Assembly: GCA_902801375.1 (NCBI GenBank)
Contig: CADCIB010000030.1
Coordinates: forward strand, 1-33,889
DNA from: an uncultured Prevotellaceae bacterium
GTDB taxonomy: Bacteria; Bacteroidota; Bacteroidia; Bacteroidales; Bacteroidaceae
Reading direction: 5' to 3'
DNA: 33,889 nt
Part shown: in pieces, positions 33,147-33,889 of the stretch
Layout of the letters: every line of letters starts with the position of its first letter
Position numbering within the stretch: the first letter of the stretch is position 1
Translations under genes and position numbers: made by a program
Notes under the pieces: model-generated
Database searches by the model: none
What the model saw: the letters and a program-made list of their open reading frames with translations, nothing else
What the model was told of the DNA's origin: nothing

Positions 33147-33178
33147 CAAAGGTACGCATTATTTTGCGAATATTAAAA
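33147..33178 (-). promoter_or_regulatory. Promoter of the nuo operon
   Basis: Read on the minus strand: TTTT in the -33 position (33178-33175), a 20-nt spacer and TACCTTTG (33154-33147). The -7 element is perfect and the -33 is one base off TTTG. The leader before the nuoA ATG is about 50 nt. Confidence 0.55.
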
Positions 33179-33179
33179 C

Positions 33180-33496
33180 TTTCTTTGACTTTTTTGTCCG
33201 CTAAAATCATTTTTTTTCTGCGCCCCACGGTTTTGCTTTGGGAATTGCACGAAAGAAGCGCTATCGTGCACTCTATAAAAATGTTTCACGGTTGCACGAC
33301 CAATATGCATAAACATGCAAAACCGAATGTATAGTCATTCAATGTTTCACGCGGCATCACCCTTAACCAAGTGAAGACCACTTGATTACAGATTTCAGTT
33401 CACTTATGGACAGGTGGTTTGTTTTATGCCAATGATATAGCAAATGAGCTCAAACCAATCTTCGCTTTTCCAAGGCTCGCAAATTTCAACAAGACT
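33180..33496. other. Gene-free gap between nuo and the BRO-N remnant
   Basis: No gene is seen. It holds a 7-bp inverted repeat (TGCACGA at 33246-33252 with TCGTGCA at 33264-33270) and a perfect 11-nt direct repeat AATGTTTCACG (33280-33290 and 33341-33351, 61 nt apart). These could be regulator sites or traces of an inserted element. Confidence 0.5.
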
Positions 33497-33795
33497 ATGA
33501 CAGAAATAACCATTTTCAAAAATGAACAGTTCGGAGAAATTTCGGAGAAATCCGGACGATGACCGACGAACAGGGGGAAACCTTCTTCGTGGGAATAGAT
33601 GTGGCCAAGGCACTGGGCTACAAGAACCCATCGAATGCACTGCAGGTGCATGTAGACAAGGAGGACAAAACCTCATACCTGATTCAGGTATCAGGTACCA
33701 AATACGAGGCCAAGACGATATTCCTCAACGAGTCGGGACTGCAGCTCACCAAGGTGAGAATAGAGAAGACTGGTAATATGGTCAGCACGTTGTCT
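33497..33795 (+). pseudogene. Broken BRO-N domain gene
   Basis: The first frame reads MTEITIFKNEQFGEI then SEKSGR and a stop at 33560. The true continuation, MTDEQGETFFVGIDVAKALGYKNPSN, lies in another frame from 33559. Removing one copy of an exact 11-nt tandem duplication (33530-33551) restores a single frame with EQFGEIRTMTDEQGE, which is what the BRO N-terminal family is expected to show. The family is found on phages and plasmids as a DNA-binding antirepressor-like domain. After NESGL (near 33742) the sequence no longer fits the family, and it ends at an apparent IS end near 33796. It is a fragment of a mobile-element gene. Confidence 0.82.
33530..33551 (+). repeat. 11-nt tandem duplication causing a frameshift
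   Basis: TTCGGAGAAAT is repeated exactly, at 33530-33540 and 33541-33551. Eleven is not a multiple of three, so the duplication shifts the reading frame of the BRO-N gene. Confidence 0.95.
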
Positions 33796-33889
33796 TGTAC
33801 TGAAATAGGTTGACTCATGGATCGCCTTAAATGTTAAATTATCAAAGTCATTTAAGAATTATGGGTAGACAAAAATTCAGTCGCGCTTT
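33796..33889 (+). mobile_element. Left end of an insertion sequence (runs out of window)
   Basis: TGTACTGAAATAGGTTGACT at about 33796-33815 looks like an IS terminal repeat, and a short ORF with a transposase-like start follows at 33861. The layout, about 65 nt from the end to the ATG, fits IS3-type elements of Bacteroidetes. The right end and the target duplication are outside the window. Confidence 0.55.
33861..33889 (+). CDS. Partial transposase, probable OrfA
   Basis: Only MGRQKFSRA and the first two bases of the next codon are in the window. The basic start resembles the helix-turn-helix OrfA of IS3-family transposases, but nine residues cannot prove the family. Confidence 0.45.

Overview
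The window is a bacterial chromosome segment from the Bacteroidales, most likely a Prevotella-like organism. I name the group from several independent signs and not from a database match. Promoters follow the Bacteroidetes pattern (TTTG, 19-22 nt, TAnnTTTG) and most genes lack a clear Shine-Dalgarno site. The gene families are typical of the order: a HU-CCDC81/SPOR protein, DUF4252 and DUF4738 proteins, a BspA-like leucine-rich-repeat surface protein, and a complex I operon with fused nuoCD and no nuoEFG.

Layout, left to right. Positions 1-1128 hold no convincing gene and are packed with repeats: an AT microsatellite, inverted repeats, a composite palindromic repeat, 22-nt repeats, and two 34-nt hairpin arrays with oppositely oriented hairpin loops. 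Next come riboflavin synthase (ribE) and a LytS/LytR-type two-component pair. The pair converges on a phosphoglycolate phosphatase gene (gph) through a hairpin that overlaps the end of gph. From 4.8 to 8.9 kb lies a cobalamin lower-ligand assembly cluster: cobU, then, beyond a convergent DUF4252 gene, cobT, cobS and a cobC fused to a GNAT acetyltransferase. CobU, CobT, CobC and CobS together build the nucleotide loop of B12. The corrin ring genes are not in the window, so this looks like a salvage/late-assembly block.

From 8.9 to 16.7 kb are envelope-related genes: a DUF4738 lipoprotein (minus); a HU/SPOR membrane protein translationally coupled to a zinc-ribbon/FHA protein (plus); and a three-gene minus-strand unit of secreted alpha/beta hydrolase, large LRR/GLUG surface protein and a 68-residue peptide. 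recJ and recQ follow as a plus-strand pair, then another exported alpha/beta hydrolase (minus).

From 33.1 back to 22.3 kb, on the minus strand, runs the complex I operon nuoA-B-CD-H-I-J-K-L-M-N. It is interrupted between nuoM and nuoN by an AT-rich S23/four-helix-bundle gene. Several of its spacers are filled with short simple repeats, the clearest being seven 9-nt units between nuoH and nuoI. The right edge holds a BRO-N gene broken by an exact 11-nt tandem duplication and then cut off by what looks like the left end of an insertion sequence that runs out of the window.

The items I think most deserve follow-up are the CobC-GNAT fusion, the S23 gene inside the nuo operon, the 22-nt repeat family shared by two distant intergenic regions, the composite palindrome element near 273-322, the small peptide gene behind the LRR protein, and the visibly recent damage of the BRO-N gene.
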